From Streptomyces sp. DT2A-34 (GTDB lineage Bacteria > Actinomycetota > Actinomycetes > Streptomycetales > Streptomycetaceae): a DNA stretch of 64,000 nt. The stretch spans positions 4,816,001-4,880,000 of the forward strand of contig NZ_JASTWJ010000001.1 in NCBI RefSeq assembly GCF_030499515.1. The letters are read 5' to 3'. The position numbers were made by a program, and so were the translations under genes. Positions 8,690 to 16,943 of the stretch are shown here, one piece after another. Position 1 is the first letter of the stretch. Every line of letters begins with the position of its first letter. Under the pieces are notes generated by a model. The model saw only the letters and a list, made by a program, of their open reading frames with translations. It searched no databases and was not told the origin of the DNA.

Positions 8690-9928
8690 TCAAGGGGTTC
8701 CCTCGCCTTCGGCGGCGTGCGGGTGGAGGGGCAGTGCCGTGGAGACTTCGAAGCCGCCTTCGGGGCGGTGACCGGCGCAGAGTTCGCCGCCGACGGAGCG
8801 GGCGCGTTCGCGCATACCCATGACGCCGAAGCCCCGGTTCTGCGCGGCCTCGGAGTACGCGGGGGCCGCGGGGCCGTCGTTGCTGACCGTGATCATCAGG
8901 CGGGAGCCGGAGTACTCGAACCGTACGTGCGCGGCTTCCGCGGCGGCGTGCTTGGTGACGTTGGTGAGCGCCTCCTGCACGATCCGGAACGCGGTCAGGT
9001 CGACGCCCGGTGACAGGGACTGCGGCTCCCCTTCGGTGGTGACCGTGACCGTGAGTCCGGCGGACCGGCACGCCGAGACCAGTTCGGGCAGGCGGGCGAG
9101 GCCCGGCGACGGCTCCAGCGGGGCGGAGGCCGGGTCGTCGTTCTGCCGCAGCAGCCCCAGCGTGGCCTTCAGCTCGCGCAGCGCCGAGGAGGTGGTGCCG
9201 GTCAGATCGGTGAGGATCTTCTTGGTCTGCGGCGGGTTGTCGAGGGCGAGGTGCGCGGCCGTACCGACCTGGGCGTTGGCCAGGGCCAAGTGGTGGGCGA
9301 CGACGTCGTGCAGCTCACGCGCGATACGCATGCGCTCCTCGGTGACGCGCAGGCGGGCCTCCTCCTCCCGGGTGCGCTCGGCGTGCTCGGCGCGGGCCTG
9401 CACGGCCTGGAGGTAGGCGCGCCGCAGCCGCGTCATGCTGCCGGCGGCGAGGGGCAGCAGCAGCCAGAAGAACGGGCCGATCGTCCTGAGCAGCAGCGAC
9501 ACATGGTCCATGGAGTCGGAGATCGCCGCCGCGATGGTCACCGCCACCATGGTGGCGATGCCGTAGGCGCGGGTGGTAGCGCGGTCGGTGAGGGTGGCCA
9601 GCCAGTACAGCGCCGCCATGACGGGTGCCAGCAGCAGGGGGGTGAGCAGGTATCCCAGCCCGATCACGGCCGTGGTGCAGGCCGCGTTCACGACGACGGC
9701 GGCGCGCGGGTGCGTGCGGTACCTCAGCAGGGCGAGGCAGGCCACGCCGAGGAGGACGGAGGCCGTCCTGTCCTGGTCCGGCGGGTCGGCACCGGGCAGG
9801 GTGAGCATGCTGCCGAGGGTGGCGCAGCCCATCAGCGCCATGACCAGTGCCAGGTCGACGACGAAGGGGTGACGGCCCGCGAACTCGTCGAGGCGGTCCG
9901 CGTAACGCCGCTCCGGGCTGGTGCTCAT
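8690..9928 (-). CDS. Two-component sensor histidine kinase (HisKA_3/NarL type)
   Basis: 412 residues. Four to five hydrophobic segments occupy about residues 22-165, then a coiled-coil linker, then a HisKA_3 dimerisation domain with the phospho-acceptor His in RELHDVVAHHLA (about residue 207). A HATPase domain follows, with N-box QEALTNVTKHA and G-box NRGFGVMGMRERA. Such kinases normally sit beside a NarL-type response regulator; none is present here, so it is an orphan. The upstream neighbour on the same strand is an MMPL transporter remnant, a common partner of such kinases. Confidence 0.9.
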   Translation of the reverse strand: MSTSPERRYADRLDEFAGRHPFVVDLALVMALMGCATLGSMLTLPGADPPDQDRTASVLLGVACLALLRYRTHPRAAVVVNAACTTAVIGLGYLLTPLLLAPVMAALYWLATLTDRATTRAYGIATMVAVTIAAAISDSMDHVSLLLRTIGPFFWLLLPLAAGSMTRLRRAYLQAVQARAEHAERTREEEARLRVTEERMRIARELHDVVAHHLALANAQVGTAAHLALDNPPQTKKILTDLTGTTSSALRELKATLGLLRQNDDPASAPLEPSPGLARLPELVSACRSAGLTVTVTTEGEPQSLSPGVDLTAFRIVQEALTNVTKHAAAEAAHVRFEYSGSRLMITVSNDGPAAPAYSEAAQNRGFGVMGMRERARSVGGELCAGHRPEGGFEVSTALPLHPHAAEGEGTP

Positions 9929-10052
9929 CCGGCTCTCCGGCTCTCCGGTCGGTGGGCTGGGTCCATGGTGGGCGTCTCCGGGAACGAACGGCCGACGGGA
10001 CCGCCCGTGTCCTTCGTCACGGGCGGTCCCTGCGGGGGTGGGGCGACCGGAT

Positions 10053-10325
10053 CAGGTGCGCGCCGGTTCCAGGTCGGCGGGTACGGAATCCGGGGTCTCG
10101 GGCCGTCGGCTCAGCGCCTCGCCCTCCACATCCACCCGGGGCAGGATCCGGTCCAGCCCTGCCCGGCATGGAGAACTCCTCGTCGGAGGCTCCCGGCGCC
10201 CTCACGGCACCCAGGCCGACGGCGGCCAGAACGGCCGCCCAGACCAGGGCGACGTACCAGCGCCGCCGGAAGGCCAGACGGCCCACTCGATAAAGGAAAG
10301 TAGCCACGGCAGGGGGTCTCCGCAT
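10053..10325 (-). pseudogene. MMPL-family transporter remnant (internal deletion)
   Basis: The first ~58 codons encode a typical MMPL/RND N-terminus: ATFLYRVGRLAFRRRWYVAL, a membrane helix, then SDEEFSMPG. Directly after this the frame shifts, and the sequence encodes what looks like a normal MMPL C-terminus (LDRILPRVDVEGEALSRRP...) ending with TGA at 10053. The roughly 650 intervening residues are gone. This reads as an internal deletion or an assembly collapse. MMPL proteins export lipids and small molecules. Confidence 0.75.
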
Positions 10326-10457
10326 CTGGGACTCGAACGTCTGCCCAGACTGTTCGGAGCGGGGGTGCCCTGTCGTCGTGCGGCTGCCGACAATCCCGGC
10401 TACTGAGAACGCAGTACGGGCCGGGGTGCAGGTCCACCGCGGGGATGGCATCCGCCC

Positions 10458-10505
10458 GTGACATCGCCGGCCCCGAGGCGAGGGCCTCGGGGCCGGCGAT
10501 GTCAC
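10458..10505. terminator. 22-bp perfect inverted repeat, likely terminator
   Basis: Two 22-nt arms (10458-10479 and 10484-10505) with a 4-nt loop lie 27 nt downstream of the small secreted protein gene ending at 10533. No T-run follows, as is common for Streptomyces hairpin terminators. Confidence 0.75.
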
Positions 10506-10532
10506 GACGTGGTGCAGGTGATGGCTGAGGGG

Positions 10533-11045
10533 TCAGGCGTAGAGCGCCACCCGCGGATGCACCGTGCCCTCGGCCTCCGGGTCGAGGACGGTGATCCGGT
10601 AGACCTCGGTGAGGGTGCCCCCCGCGTGCAGCGTGCGCTGGGCGGTGGTGAGGTCGGTGAACAGGGTGCCGGTCTGGGTGCCGAGGGTCACGGGCTCCCA
10701 GCAGCCGGTGGCGGTGCGCCGCTCGACCCGGATGTCCGACGGGTCCAGGAAGGGCCCGGCGTCCGGGGACTCCACCAGGAGCTGCGGGGCGACCGTGCGG
10801 TCCGCCGACGATGCGTTGCGGTAGGTGACCGTGACCTCGTGACCGTCGTCGTCGGCGACGAGGGTGCTCGTGGGCAGGTCCACGAACTCGGTCGGTATGG
10901 CGGGCGTCTGGCTGGTCAGGGCCGTGGACGTCGCCGTGGTGGTCTGGGACGTGGCTGCTGCGGCTGGTCCTGCCGTGGCGAGGCCGGCGAGCGCCACCAT
11001 GAGGGCCAGGGCGGCGACGCTGGGGCGGATTTTCTTCAATGACAC
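10533..11045 (-). CDS. Small secreted protein of unknown function
   Basis: 170 residues with a clear Sec signal (KKIRPSVAALALMVALAGLA, cleavage near AAAA). A short Ser/Thr-rich linker is followed by a predicted beta-rich domain of about 110 residues. I do not recognise the family; the all-beta character resembles small Ig-like or envelope proteins. Its upstream DNA is interrupted about 50 nt before the start by the IS110 element, so expression may be altered. Confidence 0.7.
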   Translation of the reverse strand: MSLKKIRPSVAALALMVALAGLATAGPAAAATSQTTTATSTALTSQTPAIPTEFVDLPTSTLVADDDGHEVTVTYRNASSADRTVAPQLLVESPDAGPFLDPSDIRVERRTATGCWEPVTLGTQTGTLFTDLTTAQRTLHAGGTLTEVYRITVLDPEAEGTVHPRVALYA

Positions 11046-11104
11046 GTTCGCTGATCCTTCGGATTCGCTCGGTGACTCGGGTGACTGGTGTCCCCCCCAT
11101 TACC

Positions 11105-11331
11105 TTTTTGGTAGCCCCGCAATGGGGCGCCCGGCCTTCGGAGTTGGCATGACTTTCTCCCCCTGTCGATCGCATGTCTTGGGGGGTGGTGTCACCGGCT
11201 CCGGAGGCATCGACAGACCGCTGATTAGGGGCATGACCACCGGCTTCTTCGCAGGTCGGGAGGCTCTTCGTAATGTGGATGTGGCGATCGGTGCCGTGGG
11301 ACGGCCGGGCGAGGACGACCGAAGGACGCAC
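11105..11331 (+). ncRNA. Candidate IS110 left-end non-coding (bridge) RNA region
   Basis: Non-coding left end of the IS, with hairpin-forming stretches (GCCCCGCAATGGGGC at 11114-11128 and a G-run near 11181). In IS110 elements this segment is known to produce the bridge RNA that guides recombination. No RNA boundaries can be read directly, so this is an inference from element architecture. Confidence 0.35.
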
Positions 11332-12534
11332 GTGATCGACGTCAGTGACATCGGCGCTTTCCTCGGCCTGGACGTCGGCAAGGGCGAACACCACGCCACC
11401 GCCGTCACCCCGGCCGGGAAGAAGGCCTTCGACAAGCGGCTGCCCAACAGCGAGCCGAAGCTCCGCGAAGTGTTCGGCAAACTGCAGGCCAAGCACGGGA
11501 CCGTGCTCGTGGTGGTCGACCAGCCGGCCTCGATCGGGGCTCTGCCGCTGGCGGTGGCCCGGGACATGGGCTGCCCGGTCGCCTATCTGCCCGGCCTGAC
11601 GATGCGGCGGATCGCCGACCTCTATCCCGGCGAGGCCAAGACAGATGCCCGCGACGCGTTCGTCATCGCAGACGCGGCCCGCGTCATGCCTCACACGCTC
11701 CGCTCGGTCGACCTCCAGGACGAGACCATCGCCGAGCTGGAGATGATCGTCGGCTTCGACGACGACCTGGCCGGCGAAGCAACCCGCATCAGCAACCGCC
11801 TGCGGGGCCTGCTCACCCAGATCCACCCGTCGCTGGAACGGATCCTGGGCCCACGCGTCCAACACCCGGCCGTGCTCAAGCTCCTCGACCAGTTCGGCTC
11901 CCCGGCCCAGATCCGCAAAGCCGGACGCCGACGGCTCATTGCGTTGATACGCCCGAAGGCACCGCGGATGGCCGAGCGGCTCGTCGAGGACATCTTCACC
12001 GCACTGGACGAACAGACCGTCGTCGTCCCGGGCACCGACGCGGCCGCTCTGATCGTCCCCAGCCTCGCCAACTCGCTCCGAGCGGTGCTTGACCAGCGGA
12101 AACTCTTGGCCACCCGGATCGAGGAACTGCTGGAGAACCACCCTCTTTCCAAGGTCCTGACGTCCATGCCGGGGATCGGCGTCAGGACCGGAGCCCGCAT
12201 CCTCATCGACGTCGGCGACGGCCGTTCGTTCCCGACCGCCGCCCACCTCGCCGCCTACGCCGGCCTCGCCCCCACAACCCGCAGTTCTGGCTCCTCGATC
12301 CGCGGCGAACAACCATCCCGCCGCGGAAACAAGCAGCTCAAACGGGCCTTCTTCCTGTCCGCGTTCGCGGCTCTGGCCGACCCGGCCTCCCGGACCTACT
12401 ACGACAAGAAGATCAGCCAGGGAAAACACCACACCCAAGCCCTCCTCTGCCTCGCGAGACGACGAGCCGACGTGCTCTTCGCGATGCTCCGCGACGGCAC
12501 CTTCTACGACCCCCAACCCGCCCCATCAGCTTGA
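11332..12534 (+). CDS. IS110-family transposase
   Basis: 400-residue recombinase. The N-terminal RuvC-like DEDD domain carries FLGLDVGKGEHH, VVVDQPAS and EAKTDARDAFVIAD. The C-terminal Transposase_20 domain has TSMPGIGVRTGARILIDVGD and the nucleophile region TTRSSGSSIRGE. The GTG start at 11332 follows AGGACGCAC; the frame is open further upstream but without coding character. It appears complete, so the element may be active. Confidence 0.92.
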   Translation: MIDVSDIGAFLGLDVGKGEHHATAVTPAGKKAFDKRLPNSEPKLREVFGKLQAKHGTVLVVVDQPASIGALPLAVARDMGCPVAYLPGLTMRRIADLYPGEAKTDARDAFVIADAARVMPHTLRSVDLQDETIAELEMIVGFDDDLAGEATRISNRLRGLLTQIHPSLERILGPRVQHPAVLKLLDQFGSPAQIRKAGRRRLIALIRPKAPRMAERLVEDIFTALDEQTVVVPGTDAAALIVPSLANSLRAVLDQRKLLATRIEELLENHPLSKVLTSMPGIGVRTGARILIDVGDGRSFPTAAHLAAYAGLAPTTRSSGSSIRGEQPSRRGNKQLKRAFFLSAFAALADPASRTYYDKKISQGKHHTQALLCLARRRADVLFAMLRDGTFYDPQPAPSA

Positions 12535-12540
12535 CGAAAC

Positions 12541-12892
12541 CCATAGGGGCACCCCCCCCCGGTCCATGGCCAACAGCCAGGGACATCAGGAAGATTACGC
12601 GGAGCACTGTAGATGGCACCGGGTGCCCTGTGGATGGGCCGAACGGCCGAGGGCGGTGGCCCGGATCCCGGCCGGTTCCGGCCGAACGGCCGAGGCGGGC
12701 AACGCGGTTGCCGGTCGCGGCCGGCGAGGCCCGACGGGCTCACGTCGCTCGAAATGGTCCGGGCCGTGGCCGGCCTGGTCGTACAAGACGGACAGTGAAG
12801 TTGCTCGTGACGTCCGTCGTCTTCCACGGGCCCGCCGAGTCAAGGCAGTTCGCGGGCGAGCGTCACCCCACTCGCCCGCGATCCGCCGAGGA
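12541..12892. other. Gene-free region right of the IS
   Basis: No credible gene. The right IS end occupies roughly the first 15 nt. The rest has no ribosome-binding site with a coding frame on either strand. The terminator of the beta-helix enzyme gene occupies 12850-12881. Confidence 0.6.
12850..12881 (-). terminator. Terminator hairpin downstream of the beta-helix enzyme
   Basis: 11-bp inverted repeat (12850-12860 and 12871-12881) with a 10-nt loop, just past the stop codon of the minus-strand gene ending at 12893. Confidence 0.7.
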
Positions 12893-14434
12893 TCAAAGAG
12901 CCGCGGCCTCCTCGGTGGTCAGGAACCGCAGGTTCTGCACGTACTCGTTGACCAGCATGGGCACGCCGTCGGAGGCCAGGTACCACCTCGGCTTGCCCGT
13001 GCTGTCGGCGATCACGCGGCCGTTGACGCGCAGGTTCTCGAAGGTGACGTCCTTGACGAGACGGTCCTCGCCGAGGCCCATCATCACCGAGAGGTCGGCG
13101 TTCTTGCCGTTGTAGCTGAGGTCCTTGACGTAGACGGACTCGATGCCGCGGCCGGGCGAGGTGTTGTACTTCGGGTTGTACTCGACCCGCATGTGGATGA
13201 GCTGGCCCCAGCGGAAGTCCTCCACGCGGATGTTGTCGAACTTCACGTCCCGGACGAGGTTGCTGTCGCCGACCATGAACGCGATGGCGCCCTGGTAGGT
13301 CACCTGCGGCTCACGGTGGTCGAGGATGTCGATGTTCTCGAAGGTCAGGTTCTCCAGCATCTCGGGGGTGTCCGAGTTGCCGTGCACACCGATGTTGATC
13401 GGGTGGGCGACGTCGGCCCACAGGCTGCAGTTCTTGACCGTGATGTTGCGGGTGTCGCCGTAGAAGTCCCAGCGGTGGGTGTAGAGGGCGACGGAGTCGT
13501 CGGACGTACGCAGGAAGCAGCCGTCGATGGTGATGTTCTCGGAGCAGTAGAGCTGGATGCCGTCTCCCCAGCCCTGGTGGCTGAAGGCGCGCAGGTTCTT
13601 GATGGTGAGGTTCTGCGACTCGGCGACCCGGACGTTCTCGTAGCGGGGGTTGAGGATCGTGACACCGTCGATGGTGACGTTCTCGGTCTTGCGGACGAAG
13701 AGCGCCCCGTTCGGGGAGTTGTAGAGCACGCCGCGGCCGGTCAGCCGGGAGTTCTCCACGTTCTCGAAGATCACCTGAGAGGTGAGGACGGCGCCGGGGG
13801 CCAGATAGACGGTGGTGCCGCTGGGCACCTTCAGCAACCGGTCGGAGGTGGTGTGCAGACCGGGCCCGAAGTACATGACGTTCTTGTCGCCCTCGGCGGG
13901 CGGGTTCTGCTCGACGGGGTTCGCGAACAGGTGCAGGCAGTCGAAGATCTTGTCGTCGACCTGGACGACGACGTTGCGGGGCCGGTCCAGGGTGAAGCGC
14001 GCGGTGCTGCCGAGCACCTCGGGCTTGATGCCGTACGAGTCCGGGCGGATGCGGAACTTCTCGGCGCTGCCCGGGTTGTAGGTGACCTCGACCTCGACGG
14101 TGCCGGAGAAGTCGAAGGCGGCCCAGGAGGAGTTCTGCGCCCTGTTGCTGCCGGTGACGGGGTCGATGAGCGCGAGCTTGGCCAGGTAGACGTCGAGTCT
14201 CTGCCAACTGCCGCCGGCGGCCCGGACCTTGACGGTGAAGGCGTTGTTGACGGGGACGGACGGCAGCGTGGGGTGGGCGACAACGATGTTCCCGGCGGCC
14301 TCGTCCCCGGCGGAGGCGGCAGTGGCGGAGGCGGTGGCCGCGTTCGCCGTACCGGCGAGGCTGTTCGCGAGACCGGCGGCCGCGAGGACTCCGGCGGCCT
14401 GGAGAGTGGATCGGCGGGAGAGGGGTGAGGTCAT
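12893..14434 (-). CDS. Tat-exported GH28-like right-handed beta-helix glycan hydrolase
   Basis: 513-residue exported enzyme, probably acting on pectin-like polysaccharide. The start at 14434 follows GAGGAG. The signal has a twin-Arg motif (SRRSTLQAAG) and ends near ANAA. An N-terminal beta domain (about residues 45-160) precedes a parallel beta-helix (about 165-510) with repeated N-x-T-I/V strands such as ENVTIDGVTILNPRYENV. Acidic active-site candidates are WGDGIQLY and TSDDSVALY, with GVHGNSD following. Relation to GH28 polygalacturonases is inferred from fold and motif order; the substrate is unproven. It is divergent from an expansin, with two LacI-type operators between. Confidence 0.8.
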   Translation of the reverse strand: MTSPLSRRSTLQAAGVLAAAGLANSLAGTANAATASATAASAGDEAAGNIVVAHPTLPSVPVNNAFTVKVRAAGGSWQRLDVYLAKLALIDPVTGSNRAQNSSWAAFDFSGTVEVEVTYNPGSAEKFRIRPDSYGIKPEVLGSTARFTLDRPRNVVVQVDDKIFDCLHLFANPVEQNPPAEGDKNVMYFGPGLHTTSDRLLKVPSGTTVYLAPGAVLTSQVIFENVENSRLTGRGVLYNSPNGALFVRKTENVTIDGVTILNPRYENVRVAESQNLTIKNLRAFSHQGWGDGIQLYCSENITIDGCFLRTSDDSVALYTHRWDFYGDTRNITVKNCSLWADVAHPINIGVHGNSDTPEMLENLTFENIDILDHREPQVTYQGAIAFMVGDSNLVRDVKFDNIRVEDFRWGQLIHMRVEYNPKYNTSPGRGIESVYVKDLSYNGKNADLSVMMGLGEDRLVKDVTFENLRVNGRVIADSTGKPRWYLASDGVPMLVNEYVQNLRFLTTEEAAAL

Positions 14435-14451
14435 GAGGACTCCTCGGTGAT

Positions 14452-14465
14452 GGCAACCGGTTGCC
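14452..14465. promoter_or_regulatory. LacI-type operator 1 (GGCAACCGGTTGCC)
   Basis: A perfect 14-bp palindrome with the central CG typical of LacI-family operators, 18 nt upstream of the beta-helix enzyme start. A repressor bound here would overlap the ribosome-binding or promoter region. Confidence 0.8.
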
Positions 14466-14565
14466 GAGATGAGGCGGGCCCGATCTTGTGGCCGTATGGG
14501 AGGCCTGGTCAAGGGAAAGGACCGATTTTCGAAAACAATCGGGGAGCCGACCCGACCCGCCGTGT

Positions 14566-14579
14566 GGCAACCGGTTGTC
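14566..14579. promoter_or_regulatory. LacI-type operator 2 (GGCAACCGGTTGTC)
   Basis: A near-perfect copy of operator 1, 114 bp away centre to centre (about 11 helical turns). This spacing would allow cooperative looping across the intergenic region shared with the expansin gene. Confidence 0.75.
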
Positions 14580-14843
14580 CCCGACTCTCCAGCCGGAAGC
14601 ACGAGTTCTGCCCCGACCGACACGACCACCGCCGCGGGCGCCTTTCGAAACCCGACACCGACGTACGCCGAAGCACGCCGGAGGTACGCCGGAGGTACGC
14701 CTGCCGAAAGTACGCCGCTCGCACGCGGCAACCTTTCCGGCTTGCGCGACCACCGATACGCGTGAGGCCCTCTGCCGTACGGCTGGGGCGGCCTCGCAAG
14801 AACCACGTGCTCTGCTTCCGCCGAACCACGTAAGGACTCATCC

Positions 14844-15803
14844 GTGGCATCCCGCTCCCACCGCCGATCCCCGCGCAAGTGGCACACGGCCCTCGTCCCC
14901 GCCGCGGTCGTGGCGGCCGTCGCACTCGCGGCATCCCTGCTCATGGTCCTACGCCCCGATGGGGAGACGACGGCCGGTCACGCGGCGGGCGCCCCCGCAG
15001 CCGCCACGCAGTCGACGTCCCCACGGAAGACGCCGATGCCCCATCCGACGCGGAAGCCGAAGCCCACCAAGGCGACCACCCCCGCCGCAACGCCCGCCAC
15101 GACCACCCCACGACCTCGTGCGACCCCCACAACGGCACGCCCCTCGGCCAAGGCGACGCCCCGACCGGCGTCGGCCACGGCCCCGCTGGCGGGACGGCTA
15201 CGCCCCGACGTCACCTACGAAGGAGTCGCCACCTTCTACGACACCGGCAACGGCGACGGCGCCTGCCTCTACGGCCCGACCGACGACGTCATGACCGCGG
15301 CGATGAACCACACGGACTACGAGACGTCCAAGGCGTGCGGCGCGTACGTACGTGTCCGCGCGGCGAACGGCGCCTCCGTCACGGTCCGCGTCACCAACGA
15401 GTGCCCCCTACCCTGCGCCCCCGGCCAACTCGACCTGAGCGCCGAGGCGTTCGCCGAGCTCGCCGCGCCCTCGGCCGGTCGGATCCCGGTCACCTGGAGC
15501 CTGCTGAGCCCCAGCACGTCCGACACGATCTCGATCCGCTACAAGACGGGGTCCAGCCGCCACTGGTGCGGCATCCAGGCGGTGGGGCACCGCAACCCCC
15601 TGGCCCGGCTGGAGGTTCGCGACGGCAGCGGCTGGCGTCAACTGCCGCGCGCCGAGTACAACTACTTCCTCTCCGAGCAGGGCAGCGGCTGCGGCGGCGA
15701 GATCAGAGTCACCGACATCTACGGAGAGGCGCTGGCGGTCGAGGGCCTGGCGATCCGGCCGGACGCCCTGCAGCCGACCCGGCTCCAGTTCGCGGCGCGC
15801 TGA
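14844..15803 (+). CDS. Bacterial expansin-like protein (DPBB domain)
   Basis: 319 residues: an N-terminal membrane or signal helix (about 15-40), a long Pro/Thr/Lys linker (about 45-115), then the two-domain expansin module. Domain 1 is a double-psi beta-barrel beginning VTYEGVATFYDTGNGDGACL with VTNECPLPCAPGQLDLS, which carries the conserved Asp. Domain 2 (about 215-319) is an Ig-like wall-binding fold with aromatic SSRHWCGIQAV. Expansins loosen cellulose-pectin or wall networks without hydrolysis. The GTG start at 14844 has AAGGAC upstream. Confidence 0.88.
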   Translation: MASRSHRRSPRKWHTALVPAAVVAAVALAASLLMVLRPDGETTAGHAAGAPAAATQSTSPRKTPMPHPTRKPKPTKATTPAATPATTTPRPRATPTTARPSAKATPRPASATAPLAGRLRPDVTYEGVATFYDTGNGDGACLYGPTDDVMTAAMNHTDYETSKACGAYVRVRAANGASVTVRVTNECPLPCAPGQLDLSAEAFAELAAPSAGRIPVTWSLLSPSTSDTISIRYKTGSSRHWCGIQAVGHRNPLARLEVRDGSGWRQLPRAEYNYFLSEQGSGCGGEIRVTDIYGEALAVEGLAIRPDALQPTRLQFAAR

Positions 15804-15807
15804 CCGC

Positions 15808-16332
15808 TCAGGTGCCGAGGCTCCGGATGGTCGCCTCCACGAGACGGTCGCCCTTGGGGGCGTACCACGAGGTGTACGGCGACAGCTTGGCGACCGCCGC
15901 TCCCAGCCACTCGGGATCGCCGAGCCGGTCCAGCGCCCTCGCCTCGGTGAGCTGGTCGAACAGGGCCTTCAGCACGATGGCGTGGCCGGCCGCATAGCGG
16001 CGCTCGTGATGCGTGTAGCGGACCTTCCACAGCTCGTACGGATGGCGCAGGATGCCGTACAGGGAGCAGCAGTCGCGGCCCATGTCGGCGCCGGGGGCAA
16101 ACGCTCCGACGAAGCCCCCGGCGGGGGTGGCGTGCCACCTCACGTAGGCGGCCCGCACCTTCAGCTCGACGAACCGGGACCACGGGAGCACGAGCTGGGG
16201 TGCCGTCTCCCCGCGCCGGTGGTGCTCCAGGCCCTCGGGGGTGAGCTCGACGCACAGGCCGTCCTTGCGCGCCGGATCCCCGATCACCCACCGGTCCCCG
16301 ACCAGCTCCAGTGGCCCCAAGCGCGGAGTCAT
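15808..16332 (-). CDS. Conserved-looking hypothetical protein
   Basis: 174 residues, soluble, with no signal peptide or membrane helix. The composition (KVRAAYVRW, GILRHPYELWKVRYTHHERR) and clean codon bias suggest a real cytoplasmic protein, but I recognise no domain. It converges on the expansin gene with a 4-nt gap and is not linked to the arsenic genes by spacing. Confidence 0.7.
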   Translation of the reverse strand: MTPRLGPLELVGDRWVIGDPARKDGLCVELTPEGLEHHRRGETAPQLVLPWSRFVELKVRAAYVRWHATPAGGFVGAFAPGADMGRDCCSLYGILRHPYELWKVRYTHHERRYAAGHAIVLKALFDQLTEARALDRLGDPEWLGAAVAKLSPYTSWYAPKGDRLVEATIRSLGT

Positions 16333-16500
16333 GGCCCTCCCTCAGTCCCGCGACAATCCAGCGACGGTCCCGCGATCTTTCCGTACCGGGCGCATGACCG
16401 ACCCCCCGGCGACCGGCCGTGTCAGCTCTGCCTCGGGTCCTGGCAGGGACGGTTGATCTCGTGACGGCATGCCGGCCGGATCCCGGCAGCCCGAGTCAGG

Positions 16501-16917
16501 TCAGCTCGCCGGGGCGATCTCCTCGATCAGACCCCGGATGCGCTGCTCGATCTCGTCGCGGATCGGGCGGACGGCTTCGACCCCTTGCCCGGCGGGGTCG
16601 GTGAGCTGCCAGTCGAGGTAACGCTTGCCGGGGAAGACCGGGCAGGTGTCGCCGCAGCCCATCGTGATGACGACGTCGGACGCCTGGACCGCCTCCACGG
16701 TGAGCACCTTGGGGACCTCGGCGGAGATGTCGATGCCCGCTTCGGCCATGGCTTCGACGACGGCGGGGTTGACGGTGTCGGCGGGGGCGGAGCCGGCGGA
16801 GCGGACCTGGACGCGGTCGCCTGCCAGGTGGGTGAGGAAGGCGGCGGCCATCTGTGAGCGCCCGGCGTTGTGGACGCAGACGAACAGGACGGTCGGGCGC
16901 TCGGCGGGAGTGGTCAT
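16501..16917 (-). CDS. arsC: Arsenate reductase, low-molecular-weight phosphatase type
   Basis: 138 residues. Reduces arsenate to arsenite in the cytoplasm. The phosphatase-like P-loop CVHNAGRSQ supplies the nucleophilic Cys. MGCGDTCP carries the resolving Cys pair, and DWQLTDPAGQ is the acid loop. In actinomycetes such enzymes use thioredoxin or mycothiol/mycoredoxin. It is last in an arsR-aquaporin-arsC operon, 26 nt after the aquaporin gene. No arsB or ACR3 pump is adjacent. Confidence 0.93.
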   Translation of the reverse strand: MTTPAERPTVLFVCVHNAGRSQMAAAFLTHLAGDRVQVRSAGSAPADTVNPAVVEAMAEAGIDISAEVPKVLTVEAVQASDVVITMGCGDTCPVFPGKRYLDWQLTDPAGQGVEAVRPIRDEIEQRIRGLIEEIAPAS

Positions 16918-16943
16918 GGCGGTGTCTTTCTGGGCGGGACGGC

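Larger units (their letters stand above)
11100..12556 (+). mobile_element. IS110-family insertion sequence (boundaries approximate)
   Basis: One transposase gene with about 230 nt of non-coding DNA on its left and only about 20 nt on its right, the layout of IS110-subgroup elements. Subterminal sequences GGTAGCCCC..ATGGGG (left) and CCCATAGGGGCACC (right) form an imperfect inverted repeat. No conventional terminal repeats or target duplication are evident, as expected for this family. Exact ends cannot be fixed from one copy. It sits just upstream of the small secreted protein gene. Confidence 0.7.
14435..14843. other. Divergent regulatory region, beta-helix enzyme / expansin
   Basis: A 409-nt gene-free region. 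Besides the two operators it has an imperfect palindrome centred on TTCGAA near 14530 and a cluster of ~12-nt direct repeats (GGAGGTACGCCG and variants) at about 14660-14716. No small ORF with a plausible ribosome-binding site was recognised. Confidence 0.6.

Noticed and set aside
10111..12516. 801-codon minus ORF
   Set aside because: Largely antisense to the IS110 transposase.
12566..14428. 620-codon plus-strand ORF
   Set aside because: Mostly antisense to the beta-helix enzyme, with shadow composition.
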